From Sparassis latifolia (lineage: Eukaryota; Basidiomycota; Agaricomycetes; Polyporales; Sparassidaceae), in assembly GCA_018466975.1 (NCBI GenBank), contig CM031559.1:558001-622000 (forward strand): DNA of 64,000 nt. Reading direction: 5' to 3'. The notes under the pieces were generated by a model, which saw nothing but the letters and a program-made list of their open reading frames with translations, had not been told where the DNA came from and made no database searches. Every line of letters starts with the position of its first letter. Position 1 is the stretch's first letter. This document shows, in pieces, positions 1-11,772 of this stretch. Position numbers and translations under genes: made by a program.

Positions 1-1169
1 CAAGTCGAAGCGAGCGAAGCGATGCTTTGAACTAATCACAGGCAGAGGAAATCGAGGAACATCGGGGAATTGTAACAGTGGAAATGAAGCTGTTAGACTT
101 TGGTGAGAAACACGATGTTCGTAGAGAGATTATACGACGATGATGAGCTGTCTCCGTTAACCTCTGCTAGGAAGGAAATGCATCGGCGTCCATCGACGTG
201 TTCAGTACAGTGAGCCTGCCTTCGTTTCCCGTGCCAATCTGATTAATTCATGGTGCAGTTCATCTATGCCGGAATTCTCTTAAAATGAACAACAAGCCGT
301 CACCTCCGGCGCCTCGCGTTAATTGAACGTCGCATGATAGTAAACTCTGGACAAACGTGTCGATGACTCGGGTTTTTATCTTTTATAGAGGTCCGCGAAT
401 TCTTTGGTGCTAGGGCAAGAAAGAAACAAGAGGGCGTCAGTTTACGAGTCAACCTGGACTTGAATCATCCACATTTTGAGCTATAGATGACGGACGAGGC
501 GTTCAACTCGAAGCGGACCGATATGGCTCATGCATAAGCACCATATATTTTTGCCTTTTGTTCCGCAGGAACGATGCGCGCTCGAAAGCGCAGCCTATTT
601 TATCGGAAGTATTTCCCTGGAAATTCTGGCTAGGAATTAGGTCCGTGCGAAGATTTGCTGAGCTGAACTCGTAACCGATACTACAATCATTCTCAGATAA
701 ATATATAGAAGATATCATAGACGCATATCGTCAGTTTTTTGAAAAAGGCTCTTTCCTTGAAAGAGGGCTTTCGTGAAGTCGTGCCTTGGTCACGAACGTA
801 CTAGTCCTTTCCAGGTAGGTGACATACCATTCATGGAAACGCACTCGGAATCGAACTGAAGTGCGGCAGCAAATCGTCGATCGCAATCGTGCCCTTGATC
901 ATTCTGCAGTCATCTGAGCCATATATCGTGCACTTTATTAGGGATATTGCAATGCCCATAACCTTTGCGCATGATGGGTGTGCTATGTCCAACGGCTGGA
1001 AGAACCGCAGGAGAAAATTGAGGGCATTCCATACTCATCCATAACCTGGCAGATAATCCTTTACAGTTTGTTCTCTCGTAAATATGCTTGTACGCAATAC
1101 TTACAGCCGGCAGTGCTAATCGATATGATTAAATTTTTGAAGCATCAGTAGCCTCCTGCAGGACGTGGG
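1..1169. other. Intergenic, no gene seen
   Basis: AT-balanced sequence with only short open frames lacking domain-like composition, splice logic or a promoter. No feature supported. Confidence 0.5.
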
Positions 1170-1640
1170 CAAACTTTCTGTCGTCGAGATAAAGAATCCT
1201 GGTAACAGACGTCACGGAAGGCAAGCGAAGTGCTTCGAACAAACTTGGAGTGGACTTCACTGCTGAGCAAAACATGGATGTAATCGAGGTCGGGCCAGCA
1301 ACTATGGGTATCTCACCGTTGTTTCACTGTAAGGTTACACTCCCCTTCAACATGCAGGCGGTCATCCGAATGGCAAACAACTGCTGATAATGCAGGGAGT
1401 GTAGGAGGCCCCAGTTATGACAGGTAGACTAATGAGAGGTTGGCGTGGATCACTTTCACGCACAAACGGGTATACGTATCCTCCTGGCTGCGGATATTGA
1501 CGCGGTGGAACGCCGTAATAGTAAGTTCGACGCGGCGTATGGATGTAAGGTTTCCTGGAAAATATCTCAACGAAAAATGCCTAAGAGCAACTTGCAATAA
1601 TATCCAAAGACTGAAAAATTCTGGCACCATCTAGTAGCCC
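1170..1640 (-). pseudogene. F-box/LRR protein relic (C-terminal half)
   Basis: Read on the minus strand, this stretch aligns base by base with the C-terminal half of the F-box gene at 11.8-13.4 kb. The clearest blocks are TACACTCCCTGCATTA and GAAGGGGAGT, and the peptide W-P-D-L-D-Y-I-H-V-L-L against W-P-D-L-E-Y-I-H-V-L-L in the intact gene. The frame is broken: the intact gene has GGCGAGATACC where this copy has GGTGAGATACC, giving TGA for CGA, and there are further indels. No N-terminal F-box was found beside it. It is a decayed paralogue (duplicated copy), not a working gene. Confidence 0.75.
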
Positions 1641-2567
1641 GAACACGGTAAGGCTATATCGAGGAATAAGTCTAAGATCGCGAGATAGATGTCGAAAATC
1701 TCGTAAAACTGGACGTCAGGGTGTCTACAAGCATCTGGCTTTGTAGATAAGCATTCAGAAGATGGAACGACATGGACACGTATAAGTAGTGTTCTTGATA
1801 CGGAGGGGTGCTGCGCAGCCTCTCATGCTGGTATCATCCATATCGCACGGAAGGTAGAGACCCAGGTTTGAATACAGGTCCTCAAGAGCAGCATCACGGT
1901 GCCAGGGCCTGATGTATCACTTGTCAATAAATATAAGTAGTAGAAGAAAGTGAAGAACGATCGAGTACCATCGCAGTGAACGATTGCAAAGTCTATGCAC
2001 TAGTAATGAGGTGACCACTGAACAGTGCTTTGATTGCATAAGCTACTTCGGCAGCATGGCGAGGAATACGATGGAGGAAAGTCCCAGGGTAGTATAATTC
2101 AGTGTTCATTGGTCTCGCACTTCTCCAAATCTAGACGAATTTGGTCAGTGAGCCAACATGAGTATCTTCCAAATCGTTATATTTTCTGGTCCTCCCTAAA
2201 GATCGATGAAATAGTCAGGTATCTATAGAGTGCTGGAGGGAACAGGCTTTGTGGGTGGGTGAGGTGAACTCGAACTCCCAGGTCGCAGGAGAATCACGCG
2301 AGTCAACCTCGTAAAAAAGTGCTAGCCAGACATTTCGAGAGCTTCGGAGAACTGCACGACATATCTTAGAACGATCTCAACGACACAACTCTGTTGTGCA
2401 AGCTATGTGATCACTCAGTGAGTCAGCGATTACCCGGCCATGTAATGATACAGCGTGTCGCAGCAACGCCAAACCACGTGACCGCGTAGCCCTTTGTTCG
2501 CAGCCACTTCTGTCCGTGGCCACTTCAACCTTCACAACGTGACTTTGGGCCAGATTGTAAACATGAG
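1641..2567. other. Intergenic, no gene seen
   Basis: Only short non-coding-looking frames. It may hold more of the relic to its left, but I could not align it to the intact F-box gene. Confidence 0.4.
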
Positions 2568-2576
2568 TATAAATAA
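2568..2576 (+). promoter_or_regulatory. TATA box of the FunK1 gene
   Basis: TATAAATAA lies 134 bp upstream of the chosen ATG (2710) and is followed by a C/T-rich leader full of CTTC, CGAC and CACC runs, which is usual for basidiomycete transcription starts. Confidence 0.6.
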
Positions 2577-2709
2577 AGATGCCCCATTCTCCGATGCTCT
2601 TCTTCCTCGACTTTGTTATCTTTACCCCGACTTGACCAACATCAACCACACTCGTCTCCACCACCTCGACGACTTCTACCCCGACTCTGACTTCGCTTCA
2701 TACTTCACT

Positions 2710-5475
2710 ATGTCTGACGACCGCGACACCGTTTCTGATTACCAAGATGAACTTGCAGATGTTCTGCACCCACTGCCTACCCACTTTACCAAACCATGCT
2801 CAGACCCGCTACCATCCCATACGCCGCCGAGAACGCCAGAGCGGAAAGCACTTTCTATGCCCGAGATGGGTGGCTGTAAGTCGTCTTCCCACATGCATCA
2901 CATGTTGAGTCTAATTCTGCCTCTTTTTTTTGCAGCGAAGCCGACACCTGTCCACCCCAAGGGCTCGGGAATGCTCAAGACTGGACATGGCACTATAGAT
3001 CAGGCCACAAAGAAATATATCGACTTGACCCTGATACCCCACGTGAAGCGCGACTTCACCGTTCTTGCCTTCGTCAAGCATGTTTGGAAATATGACCCAC
3101 AGAGGCTGCTGGATGTCCTCAATAACCTCAATGAGCAGAATATAAATCCATCGCTGTCGGGTGCTCGCTGTCGTAGGTACTGGGCAAGAGCACAGATGCA
3201 CGAGAAGATGATGTACGATGAGCTCTGTGGAATATTCGAAGATCTCCTTCAAGCCATTGACGACCAACGATCCATCCCCGCAAAGTTTATCAACATGCGA
3301 GAGCATACAATCGAAGGAAATTATGGCTCTTATAAGCCGGACATTTCCTACTCTGTCGTCTCTGATCGGACAAAGCAGAGGTGGGAATGGACGCTCTCTT
3401 GCGTGGAGGTCAAGCGAAATGGAGGAAAGTTCGACTGTAACGTTCAAGGCGACGTTCCAATTGATGTGAATAGATTGAAAGAAGTGCGTATATCTGTTTC
3501 ATGCGAGGAATGGTTCTAACTTTTCAAGTGCTTAGCTTATTGAAAATCCGCCAGTGCGCGGCAAGAACAAGAGGAAGGATGCTCCACATGAAGAGGATGA
3601 GCTATCTGTCGTATCCGAGCGGCCACGCAAACGTGCCCGATCACACGACACCGTCCTTCCTGGGGGGCCACAGACGCGAAAGCGCAAGGAACCCTCTGAG
3701 AATTTTGACCAGCCCGAACCCCCGATGAAGCGATCTCGATCGCATGCGGAGGAGGCTGGGGCAGAGGACGCGAAGGTGTCGGAGTCGGAGGTCGATATTG
3801 GTGACGCGGAACAGCTGCCGGAATTCAAGCAACTCACCGCGACAGAGAGACAGGCGGTGAAATACGAGTTGGAGATGATGTCCCATGGAGTGCGCTCGTA
3901 CTCTTCCGGACTCACAGTCGATGGTTTGACCGTGCATCTGTGGTACGCCGACAGGATGGGCCTGATCAAATCAGAGCCGTTCAACTTCGTGGAGGAGCCG
4001 CACATTCTGCTGCTTGTCCTCGCAGCAATGGGCTCCGCAGATTTGGCAACGATGGGCATCTCGCCGTTCCTGACGTTCGGGCAGTCGGGCTTCCAAAGCT
4101 ATGACGACGCGCATCTTGAGATACCGGACCAGCAGGCTATAGATGTGAACGGTCGTGTGATGGGCGCCCTCGATTTTGAGGTCGATACCAGCCGGGGTCT
4201 TCTCACCGATTTTGGGATTGTTGGCCGAGGGACAACAGTGGTGCCAGTCAAGACAACCGCAAATTCTGCACAGTTCGGTGATGCAGCGCTCGTGGCGAAG
4301 ATGTCGTGGCAGCCCCAGGAGCGTGCATCTGAAGCCTCTCTCATCAGACTTGTCCGTCAGTCACTTGGGAAGAAGCCAAACATGCTGCAGCACATTGTTG
4401 ACCTCAAATGTTCCGTCACGCGTTCGATGGAGGCTGTCGGACTTCCCAGGGCGTTCTTGCCAGACGCGCACCTGGAATCTCCTGACACTCGGGAATTAAG
4501 ACTGCTCGTGCTGACAAAGCATGAACCACTGCAATCGGTGTGTAGTGTCGATGAGTTCAAGAAGGTGTTCACTGATGTCGTCCGAGGTGCGCGGATCTTC
4601 TTCTCACTGACGTGCTCTTGAAGGCTGATGATGATGTTATAGCCCACCATTATGTCTGGGAATATGCACGAGTTTTGCACCGTGATATCAGTGTCGACAA
4701 CATTATGTTCCACCGGAGCGGAGACAGTGTGTGTGGTGTCCTGTGCGACTGGGACCTAGCACTGCACAAACCTGATGGAGACAGTGACCAGCTCGAATTC
4801 AAGATGCTCGTGGAAATGCCTAAGAAAAAATCCAATGGTCCCACGGAGGAGCCTAGATTGACGGCTGCAGATTCGACAGTGTTTAACGGTGAAGCCAAGG
4901 CCACAGACGGATCTAAAGACCAAGCTGTCGAAACGCCGGAGAAAAATGAGCAGACAACGGATGGGGACAAAGACACGAAGAGGAAACCTCGCTACCGCAC
5001 TGGCACAGGTCCTTACATGGCGCTCGACCTTTTAACCTATGGCAGCACCCCTTACCATCGGTATCGGCACGACCTCGAGTCATTCTTCTTCCTGTTGGCC
5101 TGGTTCTGTGCTTTATTTGACCCAGAGCAGCACAAATTCCGGGAAACTGGGTTATGGGAAGCCAACACACTTGTTGACATAGGCAGAGTCAAGCGAGATT
5201 TCCTGCACGAGCCAGAGGACTACAAGAAGACAATGGCTAAAGCGCATCCGAAATATGCGGCACTCGCACAGGCGTGGGTTTTCCCGCTTCAACTTATGGT
5301 TGCCCGAGCCAATACGGGTATCAGAGAATTGCGAGGCGAGCGGTTTCACATATTGGAAACTGGAGAGACAGCAGAACTCCCTATGTGTGACATTTTACTT
5401 CGAGCACAAATTCGGAAGCGCAACCAGGTAATGACATATGAGAAGTTCATGAAATGCCTGGGTGCGGAGCCATGA
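2710..5475 (+). CDS. FunK1-type fungal protein kinase
   Basis: Predicted cytosolic or nuclear Ser/Thr-like kinase of the fungal-specific FunK1 family, which is expanded in multicellular fungi; substrates are unknown. Model: exons 2710-2875, 2936-3483, 3536-4586, 4643-5475, total 2598 nt, 865 aa. Introns are 60, 52 (branch CTAAC) and 56 bp (branch CTGAC), all GT-AG, and frames join without stops. The N-terminal half has the family's TPPRTP-like start and a basic KR-rich linker (about residues 245-300). The C-terminal lobe has the catalytic loop V-L-H-R-D-I-S-V-D-N-I-M (from about 4671), a DFG-equivalent C-D-W-D-L-A, then R-T-G-T-G-P-Y-M-A-L-D-L-L and Y-R-H-D-L-E-S-F-F-F-L. All are hallmarks of the family. 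Start: ATG 2710 follows the CT-rich leader; an in-frame ATG at 2563 overlaps the TATA box and is unlikely. It looks intact. Confidence 0.9.
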
Positions 5476-5566
5476 GCGCTCTTGTCTTCACTTCGTCCTC
5501 GTCACAACTTTACCTATTTTTATTGTGTTTTGTGTACTTATAATTATGTTATTGAGCCTCAGACTC

Positions 5567-5968
5567 TCAGACTAGAATTGCTATCAAATCAATCGGTCCA
5601 ATTGCGGTAGTGAGTGCCCCCGAGACAGCCGTAAGGTAAAGATTGCCTCCGCTGCCCTTCAGCGACGAGATTACCAGTGGGTCGCAGAGCGATATAGGCC
5701 ATCCAACTTCAACTTTGACGTACAGCATGTTGTTCTCAAACAGCCAGTTGCTTATCGGCCATTCTATAGCACGAGGGGAGATATCCCCGACATCTGAGCG
5801 ACTTTGCGCAAGACCTCGGTGGTAGGGTGCGGTGTGATAACCGTCTGGGCACAAGACCACCGGAGCTTGACTTTCAGCCAGATGCTTAATTATTAACATA
5901 GACAAGGCCTTCCGGAGAGAAAGTTTGACACTCTGCCTATAAACCAATTTAATAAACGAGTTGCTCAA
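5567..5968 (-). pseudogene. Fragment related to the small gene at 10.4 kb
   Basis: A 133-codon minus-strand frame contains E-W-P-I-S-N-W-L-F-E-N-N-M-L-Y-V-K followed by V-G-W-P-I and D-P-L-V-I. The gene at 10,456-10,890 has E-W-P-I-D-G-W-L-S-D-N-D-M-L-H-I-K, V-G-W-L-L and D-P-S at the same spacing. Outside this block the two diverge, and this frame lacks the C-terminal part of the other. Two diverged members of an unnamed family are likely, this one probably a relic. Function unknown. Confidence 0.45.
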
Positions 5969-6063
5969 GGGGAACGTCCAAGAGGGGCAACAAAATTTCT
6001 AAATCCGGTGACTTCGTCCAGTGATCATGTGACTGACGCCTCGACTTTTGGCTCGGAGCGCAA

Positions 6064-6071
6064 TATATAAG
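6064..6071 (+). promoter_or_regulatory. Orphan TATA box
   Basis: TATATAAG followed by a pyrimidine-rich stretch (TTCTCCGTCCCGCTTTTTCT) looks like a basidiomycete core promoter, but no open frame follows. A second TATATAAAGG lies at about 6301. Confidence 0.35.
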
Positions 6072-6300
6072 GAACACAATTCTCCGTCCCGCTTTTTCTC
6101 CCTTACCTCTACCTTCCTTCTGAAACCACTAATTCTGTGTCGTTAGCTTCAAATGATTTCATTATACACCTAACCTGGCATACTCGCAACTCCCTGGACT
6201 GTTTCTATTCGATTCCGATGCTTTGCACCTGGGAGGCGCGAATACGGTATGTGAGCGAGTGTCGCGAACGACTCGGGGGGTACTGATATGGGCTCAGGAT

Positions 6301-6310
6301 ATATAAAGGC
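6301..6310 (+). promoter_or_regulatory. Second orphan TATA-like site
   Basis: ATATATAAAG with GGCGC just after it. No coding region follows within 1 kb. Confidence 0.3.
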
Positions 6311-7950
6311 GCATATTATCAACTTTCGCTACGTCGTGGGAGAGTTGGAACAAAAAGAGATTTGCATGTCTCCCTCTTTGGTGGGTAAGTAATGTCGATG
6401 AGGGTTGACATCCGGATCCCTGCATCTTGCCATGGCTATTTGTATCGACGAGCTCACCTAAGTTTTCCAGCCGTAGCTGAGTAAGCTCAAGCCTTCATCA
6501 ATGAAGGAAGCTCAGCGCATATACTCGTTGAGAGGCTGCGTCATTGATGATCCAATAACCGCTGCCGGAGATCCAGATAAGTGCCTCCTTCGAGAGTTTC
6601 ACCCGATACAAAGTTGCGGCACGGCTCGCTAGCGGGACACCAGCTACGGAAAGCCGAGGCACCGTTTCCAGTTCATCATAGGCAGTTCAATCGGTCAGAC
6701 GCCAACGGCGTGAATGTCGGCTGGTGCAACACGGGATACTGATGACGATAGTGAGTCTAACCCCCGCTGACGTGACGATTTTTGAATACAAATGGGCGCA
6801 TATAACTAGCTGCCATTCCCACCATGGGAAAGAAGAATCATTGGTGATATGCAGGTATGTAGAGGTCATCCAATTGTCCCAATTTCATTTGACGGGTCCG
6901 CAGATAGCAAGGCGTAAGTAAATTTCAGCGAGTTAGGCTAGTTCGACAACTCCGTCTTCTGCATGAAGGCATGTGAAGGCATGCCAGTGGTGCATGGTCA
7001 CTATAAGCGGTTCTACTCCCTATATTCCCCGAAAGCATTGGATGCACTCATTCACAGGTATGTTATTACTGGGACGTGGATTCCGGGAGTTCGGATCTCA
7101 ATGATTGCTACTGTACTGACACAATTTCTTTGCGAAAGTTGTGGATGAATTGAATTGTCAACAGTTATGGACAGTGACTACAGAGTAACATGAGAAGCAG
7201 CTATAGAAAGGGCAAATACAGCTGCCACAAGAAATAAGATATCAGAGGATGCCAACCATCACGTTTCAAGTGTAAGAGACACAAAATCCCGCTGGCAAAC
7301 TATCCTATGAACTCCTACAGTTCTCCTCTTTCAAGGACTTATCAGGAGCAAAAGCAGCATGCATATAAGGGACTCGACTGCTCAAAAAACCTTGACTCTT
7401 ACTTCGTCTGTATTCTGAAACTCCGGTATATGAGAGCATCACAACTGGTGTTCTCTTATCATCACAATGCAGACTCCACGGTAAGCAAAGAACTCACGAA
7501 CGTCTCATGTGCTGAGTAACTTCCTAGGATTGACGATCCTGTTGCCAACTTGAACAGGCCGATATTTAGGCGGAAGGAACACTTACAAGTCATACGATGT
7601 CAAGGGACACAACGAGACCCCATTACGATGAAACCAGAGTATCTCATAGCAAGAAGGACCGAACACGCCCAACATTGCATATTGCCCTTATCAGAGCGTA
7701 CACGTTCCGGACTATCTGCGGAGCAAAAAAAGATGCGGCCGTGGGGAACCCTTATACCACTCGTCGACTTCAACCGAGTACTGCTGCCATACTGAACGGA
7801 AGACAGAAAAGGGCTGGAGCAAAAATCCAACGAGAGACGGACCTTGGGCGGAGAACGGAGAGTGACAAAAAGAGAAGTGGCACGAGGCGTGCCGAAAGCG
7901 GCTGACGGGCGTCAAACAACATTTGAACGATTCACCCTTCCACAGCTGTC

Positions 7951-7998
7951 GACGACGACGACGACAACAGCAACAGCAGCAACAACGACGACGACGCG
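7951..7998 (+). repeat. GAC/CAG/AAC trinucleotide microsatellite
   Basis: An impure triplet repeat (GACGACGACGACGACAACAG and similar) sits in the presumed 5' leader of the FHA-RING gene, ending about 20 bp before its ATG. The frame is open through it, so it would encode Thr-rich sequence if translation began upstream. Confidence 0.8.
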
Positions 7999-8017
7999 AA
8001 ACAAACACTCGCCAACG

Positions 8018-9702
8018 ATGGACCCATTGACAATTGGTAACGAGTCCCCGCCGGCACGGCAATCGATCCTGGGCAGTTTTCTTCGCCCACGCCCGCGCGG
8101 CACCTCACAATCGCATCCTTCACCACCACCACCACCGCTCCACGACCCTTCCAGAGACTCTCCTCCTCCAGTTCCTTCAGCAAACGACCCTGCATCTGGA
8201 CACCGACGTCGTGCAGCAGCACCCAACCTCCAGACTTCCCTATCTCAGTCCCCATCGACGCCTGGCTTTTCGCACATGCTGCGACGCAGACGCTCAGCGG
8301 GCACGCTCGCTACCACCGCCACACCCCAAGTTCCCCTCGTCGCAGTCGCACGCACCGTGGTGGCCTCGTCAGCGCCAACGGCCTCTCACAGGATCCGACT
8401 CGTTCCCCATCTCGACAACCGGCGGTCGCTGCGGTTTGACCCCATCTCTCGCGATGTGAAGGAGGGCGAACCTCCTCTGCGGATCGGTCGCTTCACGGAC
8501 AGGTCAGGCCTAGGACCGGCGGCGGCGAACGCGCTCGGGTCGAACAAGCTCGCGTTCAAGAGCAAAGTCGTGTCCCGTGCGCACGCAGAGATTTGGGCCG
8601 AGTTGGGGGGCCGATTCTTTATAAAAGATACCAAGTCGAGCAGCGGCACGTTTCTCAATCATGTCCGGCTCTCGCCGGCGAATACCGAGTCGCGACCGAC
8701 GGAGCTGCGGGATGGGGATCTACTGCAGCTGGGAGTGGACTATCAGGGCGGCACCGAGGACATCTACAAGTGTGTGAAGATCAAGATTGAGGTCGGGCGT
8801 GAATGGCAGACGCATTCGAATCCGTTCAAGTATGTGGTGTTTAAACGTGTCGGTCATCTGTTACTGACAGCATTTGCAGCGCAAACGCACTGAAGCAGTT
8901 GAAGGCGATCGCTTTACAGCCGCAGATCGATGCGGCAGACAGGAAAGTGGTCCACTACAAGTCGAGTCTGCCCGACTGCTGCATCTGTGAGTATCAGTGT
9001 CGATGAGTCTGGTGTGCCGCCTGACAGTACTTCGCAGGCCTGTTCGCAGTGACGATCCATCAGGCGCTGTTCATCGCGCCGTGCTCACATGCATTCCATT
9101 TCAAGTGCATACGGCCACTGCTGGAGACGCACCACCCTGCGTTCTCGTGCCCTCTGTGTAGGACATTCGCGAATCTGGATGAAGACGTCGAGGTCGAGGT
9201 AGAAGTGGACGGGGAAGGGGACGCAGACTCGATGGTCGGGGTCACTCCACTTGTTTCCGCGGTCGAGCGCCCTGGCACTGGGGATGGAAGCAGCAGAGAG
9301 CGTGATCGCGAACGAGAGCGAGACGCGGGAGCGGAGACGGAGGTGGAGCCAGACACGGGGGCGCCGCGGCTGGGATCCGCGCGAGGTCGACGACATCCGG
9401 CGCTGCCCATCAACACGTATCTTGTTCCGCAAGACGTCGTAGACCTGACTGAGGACGCGGACGAGGAGATGGCGGACGACGAAATGGCGCTCCCACCTTT
9501 GCCGGAGGGCTCGCCCCTGCACATGGATGTGGTGCTGGAGGACCAGCATGATGGTTCGGCGTCTCCTGTCCCTGTCCCTGTACCCGGTCCAGCAAGCGGG
9601 TTGGTCCCAATGGACGAGGAGGAGGAGGGGAGTGGTGGAAGTGCGCTCGATGCAAGCGACGGCAGCGGGCGCTTAGAGTCCCACCCCAAGCGCAAGCGGT
9701 AG
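8018..9702 (+). CDS. FHA-RING E3 ubiquitin ligase, Dma1/CHFR type
   Basis: Predicted E3 ubiquitin ligase that binds phosphothreonine via its FHA domain; family members (fission yeast Dma1, human CHFR/RNF8) act in spindle and mitotic checkpoints. Exons 8018-8829, 8880-8986, 9038-9702; introns of 50 and 51 bp, each with a CTGAC branch site; 527 aa. After a Pro/Ser-rich N-terminus the FHA domain (about residues 150-260) shows I-G-R-F, V-V-S-R-A-H-A-E and S-S-S-G-T-F-L-N. Splicing restores N-P-F-N-A-N-A-L-K-Q-L just after it. A RING-H2 follows from about residue 303: C-C-I-C, P-C-S-H-A-F-H-F-K-C and C-P-L-C-R-T. The second intron splits the fourth residue of the C-C-I-C motif. The acidic, low-complexity C-terminus ends in a K-R-K-R cluster, a possible nuclear signal. 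ATG 8018 is the first Met after the repeat-bearing leader. Looks intact. Confidence 0.9.
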
Positions 9703-10225
9703 AACTGGCATGGTACGCGCTCGTCTGTGGTTCTTCACCTCAGCTGATACATAGCATGTCATATTACTATCTATATCGGATGATACGCACCGCGACATAC
9801 ATATCTGTTCCCTCTCGGTGCCGACCGGATCCCCCCCCTCATCTATCTAATCTTTTGGGCTGGTGTATATGTTAGACTAGTAGGTTGTGCTTGATCGGAT
9901 TCCTTGTACGTGCATCTGGATTGTCTCACTTCCTGTCATCTTGTTCATAGTAATATTTGTCCCGGCGTCCTCAACATACCGCACCTCCACCGTGCACGAT
10001 ACTGACTTTCAGTCGACAGTACTGCTGGTTGGCCTGTGCTCGCAGCTCTCTGCGGAGATTATACTGTGCTCGCACCGTACTATGTAATATTTTATTAATT
10101 GCAGCTTTTGGTTCCTACGTATATGATGAACTTCGCGCTATGAAAAGCGGTTGCGATTACTGCAAGGGTAGCTATTAATTTGTTCACTTTCGATTTGGGC
10201 ATGTACGCCGCCCGCAGCTACTTCA
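9703..10225. other. Intergenic
   Basis: 3' flank of the FHA-RING gene; AT-rich, no supported gene. Confidence 0.5.
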
Positions 10226-10233
10226 TATAAATA
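10226..10233 (+). promoter_or_regulatory. TATA box upstream of small gene
   Basis: TATAAATA followed by a CT-rich leader, 124 bp before an ATG at 10350. Confidence 0.5.
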
Positions 10234-10455
10234 TCCTATCCACAGAGCCGTCAGGGACCTTCAATCGCGCTATCCACGGTACTGTCTCTTCCGACGCAGT
10301 TCTGTCGTATTAATATTGTGCACGTCCATAGAACGCATCTCCTCTAATCATGCCGGAGCTGCAAGTTACCTTTGACCAAACATACCCCATTGTGAAGGGA
10401 CATTCGCCTGTCTTTGAGCATGCTGAGTTTCTCATTTCATCCTTGTTGCAGCAAT

Positions 10456-10890
10456 ATGCCAATGCTTCTTGGAGGGTATGCCATGGCCATACCTGTGGTG
10501 CGCAAGATCTCTCAGCAGTTGGAAATCGTCCTTAGCGATTTCCCGTATCATCTAGAGTGGCCCATCGACGGCTGGCTAAGCGACAACGATATGCTGCATA
10601 TCAAGGCTGCACAAGTTGGATGGTTGCTTGAGGATCCTTCCAGCATGGAAACTGTCATCGTTTGGATCACCGAGTTTCGCCGAGTAGCGCAGACTAGCGA
10701 CGCGACAGTCATAGAGCAGGACAAGGACATAAAGATGAAGGCGTGGCTAGAGGGATTGGTGGCGGAAGGGTTGGTGTGGTTCTCTTTTTTCGACAAGTTC
10801 AGGATCACTCTGGATGGAGTTCAGAGACTTGAATCACTTGAGCTCGCAGGAGTTCGATGCACACCTAAAGAAGGTATTTCCACCGGGTAA
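10456..10890 (+). CDS. Small hypothetical protein, possibly disrupted
   Basis: I do not recognise this family. The frame from ATG 10456 gives 144 aa with an E-W-P-I-D-G-W-L-S-D-N-D-M-L core and an acidic/amphipathic C-terminus. A better-placed ATG at 10350 (M-P-E-L-Q-V-T-F-D) follows a TATA box and leads to a plausible 60-bp intron (10392-10451), but that join does not enter the long frame, so either the start is 10456 or the gene has a one-base shift. Near 10,830 an overlapping frame (S-S-Q-E-F-D-A-H-L-K-K-V-F) continues to about 11,023 and reads more protein-like than the stop-bound frame, which suggests a second shift or an unseen splice. A diverged relative lies at 5.6-6.0 kb. Confidence 0.5.
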   Translation: MPMLLGGYAMAIPVVRKISQQLEIVLSDFPYHLEWPIDGWLSDNDMLHIKAAQVGWLLEDPSSMETVIVWITEFRRVAQTSDATVIEQDKDIKMKAWLEGLVAEGLVWFSFFDKFRITLDGVQRLESLELAGVRCTPKEGISTG

Positions 10891-11023
10891 ACTTGGGAAG
10901 CTCATGGAGGACGTTTTTGGACCTGAGGAGAATTGGGATTCACCTACTACTAGTAATCCTAGCTCCCATACCCGAGTCTTCTTATGGTTGATGGATAACG
11001 ATGATCTTTACGCGTTTCTAACT

Positions 11024-11772
11024 TGATGTAGTTTGGATTCTCAAACCATCTGATGACTAGCTAATAGAGACCGAATGCTTGTGGGATCTGGGAACATGGG
11101 ATACGCGCATGTCACCACATCTCGACAACCCGCGTGCTTCCAAAGAACAAGTTTGGCGACTTTCAGACGTGCTTCCGGCAGGTACTACGTCGTAGATGGA
11201 GTCAAATGGTCTGGGGATGCCCAAATTCTCAGCAGTTGGTTGGCACATACCAGAGCCATTCGAAGCTTGATGTCAGGACTAGTCCGATGCTGAGAAGGGA
11301 ATACGAGTGGCAAGTGGCTCGCAGTGCGTGGCCGGTGAACCAGTAACTACTTGAAGTATGGTGGTTTGGGACAAAGCAGGTACCAGCGGCAAGTCCACGC
11401 AGGCTTGTCACCACAAGAGCAGGAGACAAACCGCGAGGCGCTTAATGGTGGTCGTCGCGGTCTTGATTTGGAAACGGCGGTGAGTAGCCTCGTGTCAGCC
11501 CGTCACAACCGTGTGTGCGAAGGAATAGACTTTCGACGACTTTGCTTTTCAAGTAACTGCAAGCCGCATAATCTCTCCATTCGCATATTTCCCGTTACAC
11601 GCGCCTTGCCAACCTTTGTCCAGGTAAGTAATTTCCGAATACTCGTATTAGTAACTAGCAGCAACACTCTGACGATACTACCCTCTCAGTCAGAGACTTA
11701 TACGAGCCCACAGAACTAGCAACTAAGAACTCGGATTGCAGTATCGATCGTCAGTTTCGTTGTTGGATCCAA
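11024..11772. other. Intergenic
   Basis: Short frames only; promoter region of the F-box gene. No TATA box stands out. Confidence 0.4.

Larger units (their letters stand above)
5969..7950. other. Long region without a supported gene
   Basis: Nothing beyond two promoter-like spots near 6064 and 6301 and short frames without recognisable domains. It separates the FunK1 gene from the FHA-RING gene and is flanked by relics, so it may be decayed gene or transposon sequence. Confidence 0.4.

Noticed and set aside
4587..4623. 37-bp intron in the FunK1 gene using the first AG
   Set aside because: Too short for this genome. The AG at 4642 gives 56 bp and restores the family junction before the H-R-D loop.
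9060..9695. 211-codon minus-strand frame over the FHA-RING gene
   Set aside because: Mirror of a low-complexity acidic coding tail; Ser/Thr-rich antisense with no domain. The plus-strand gene explains it.
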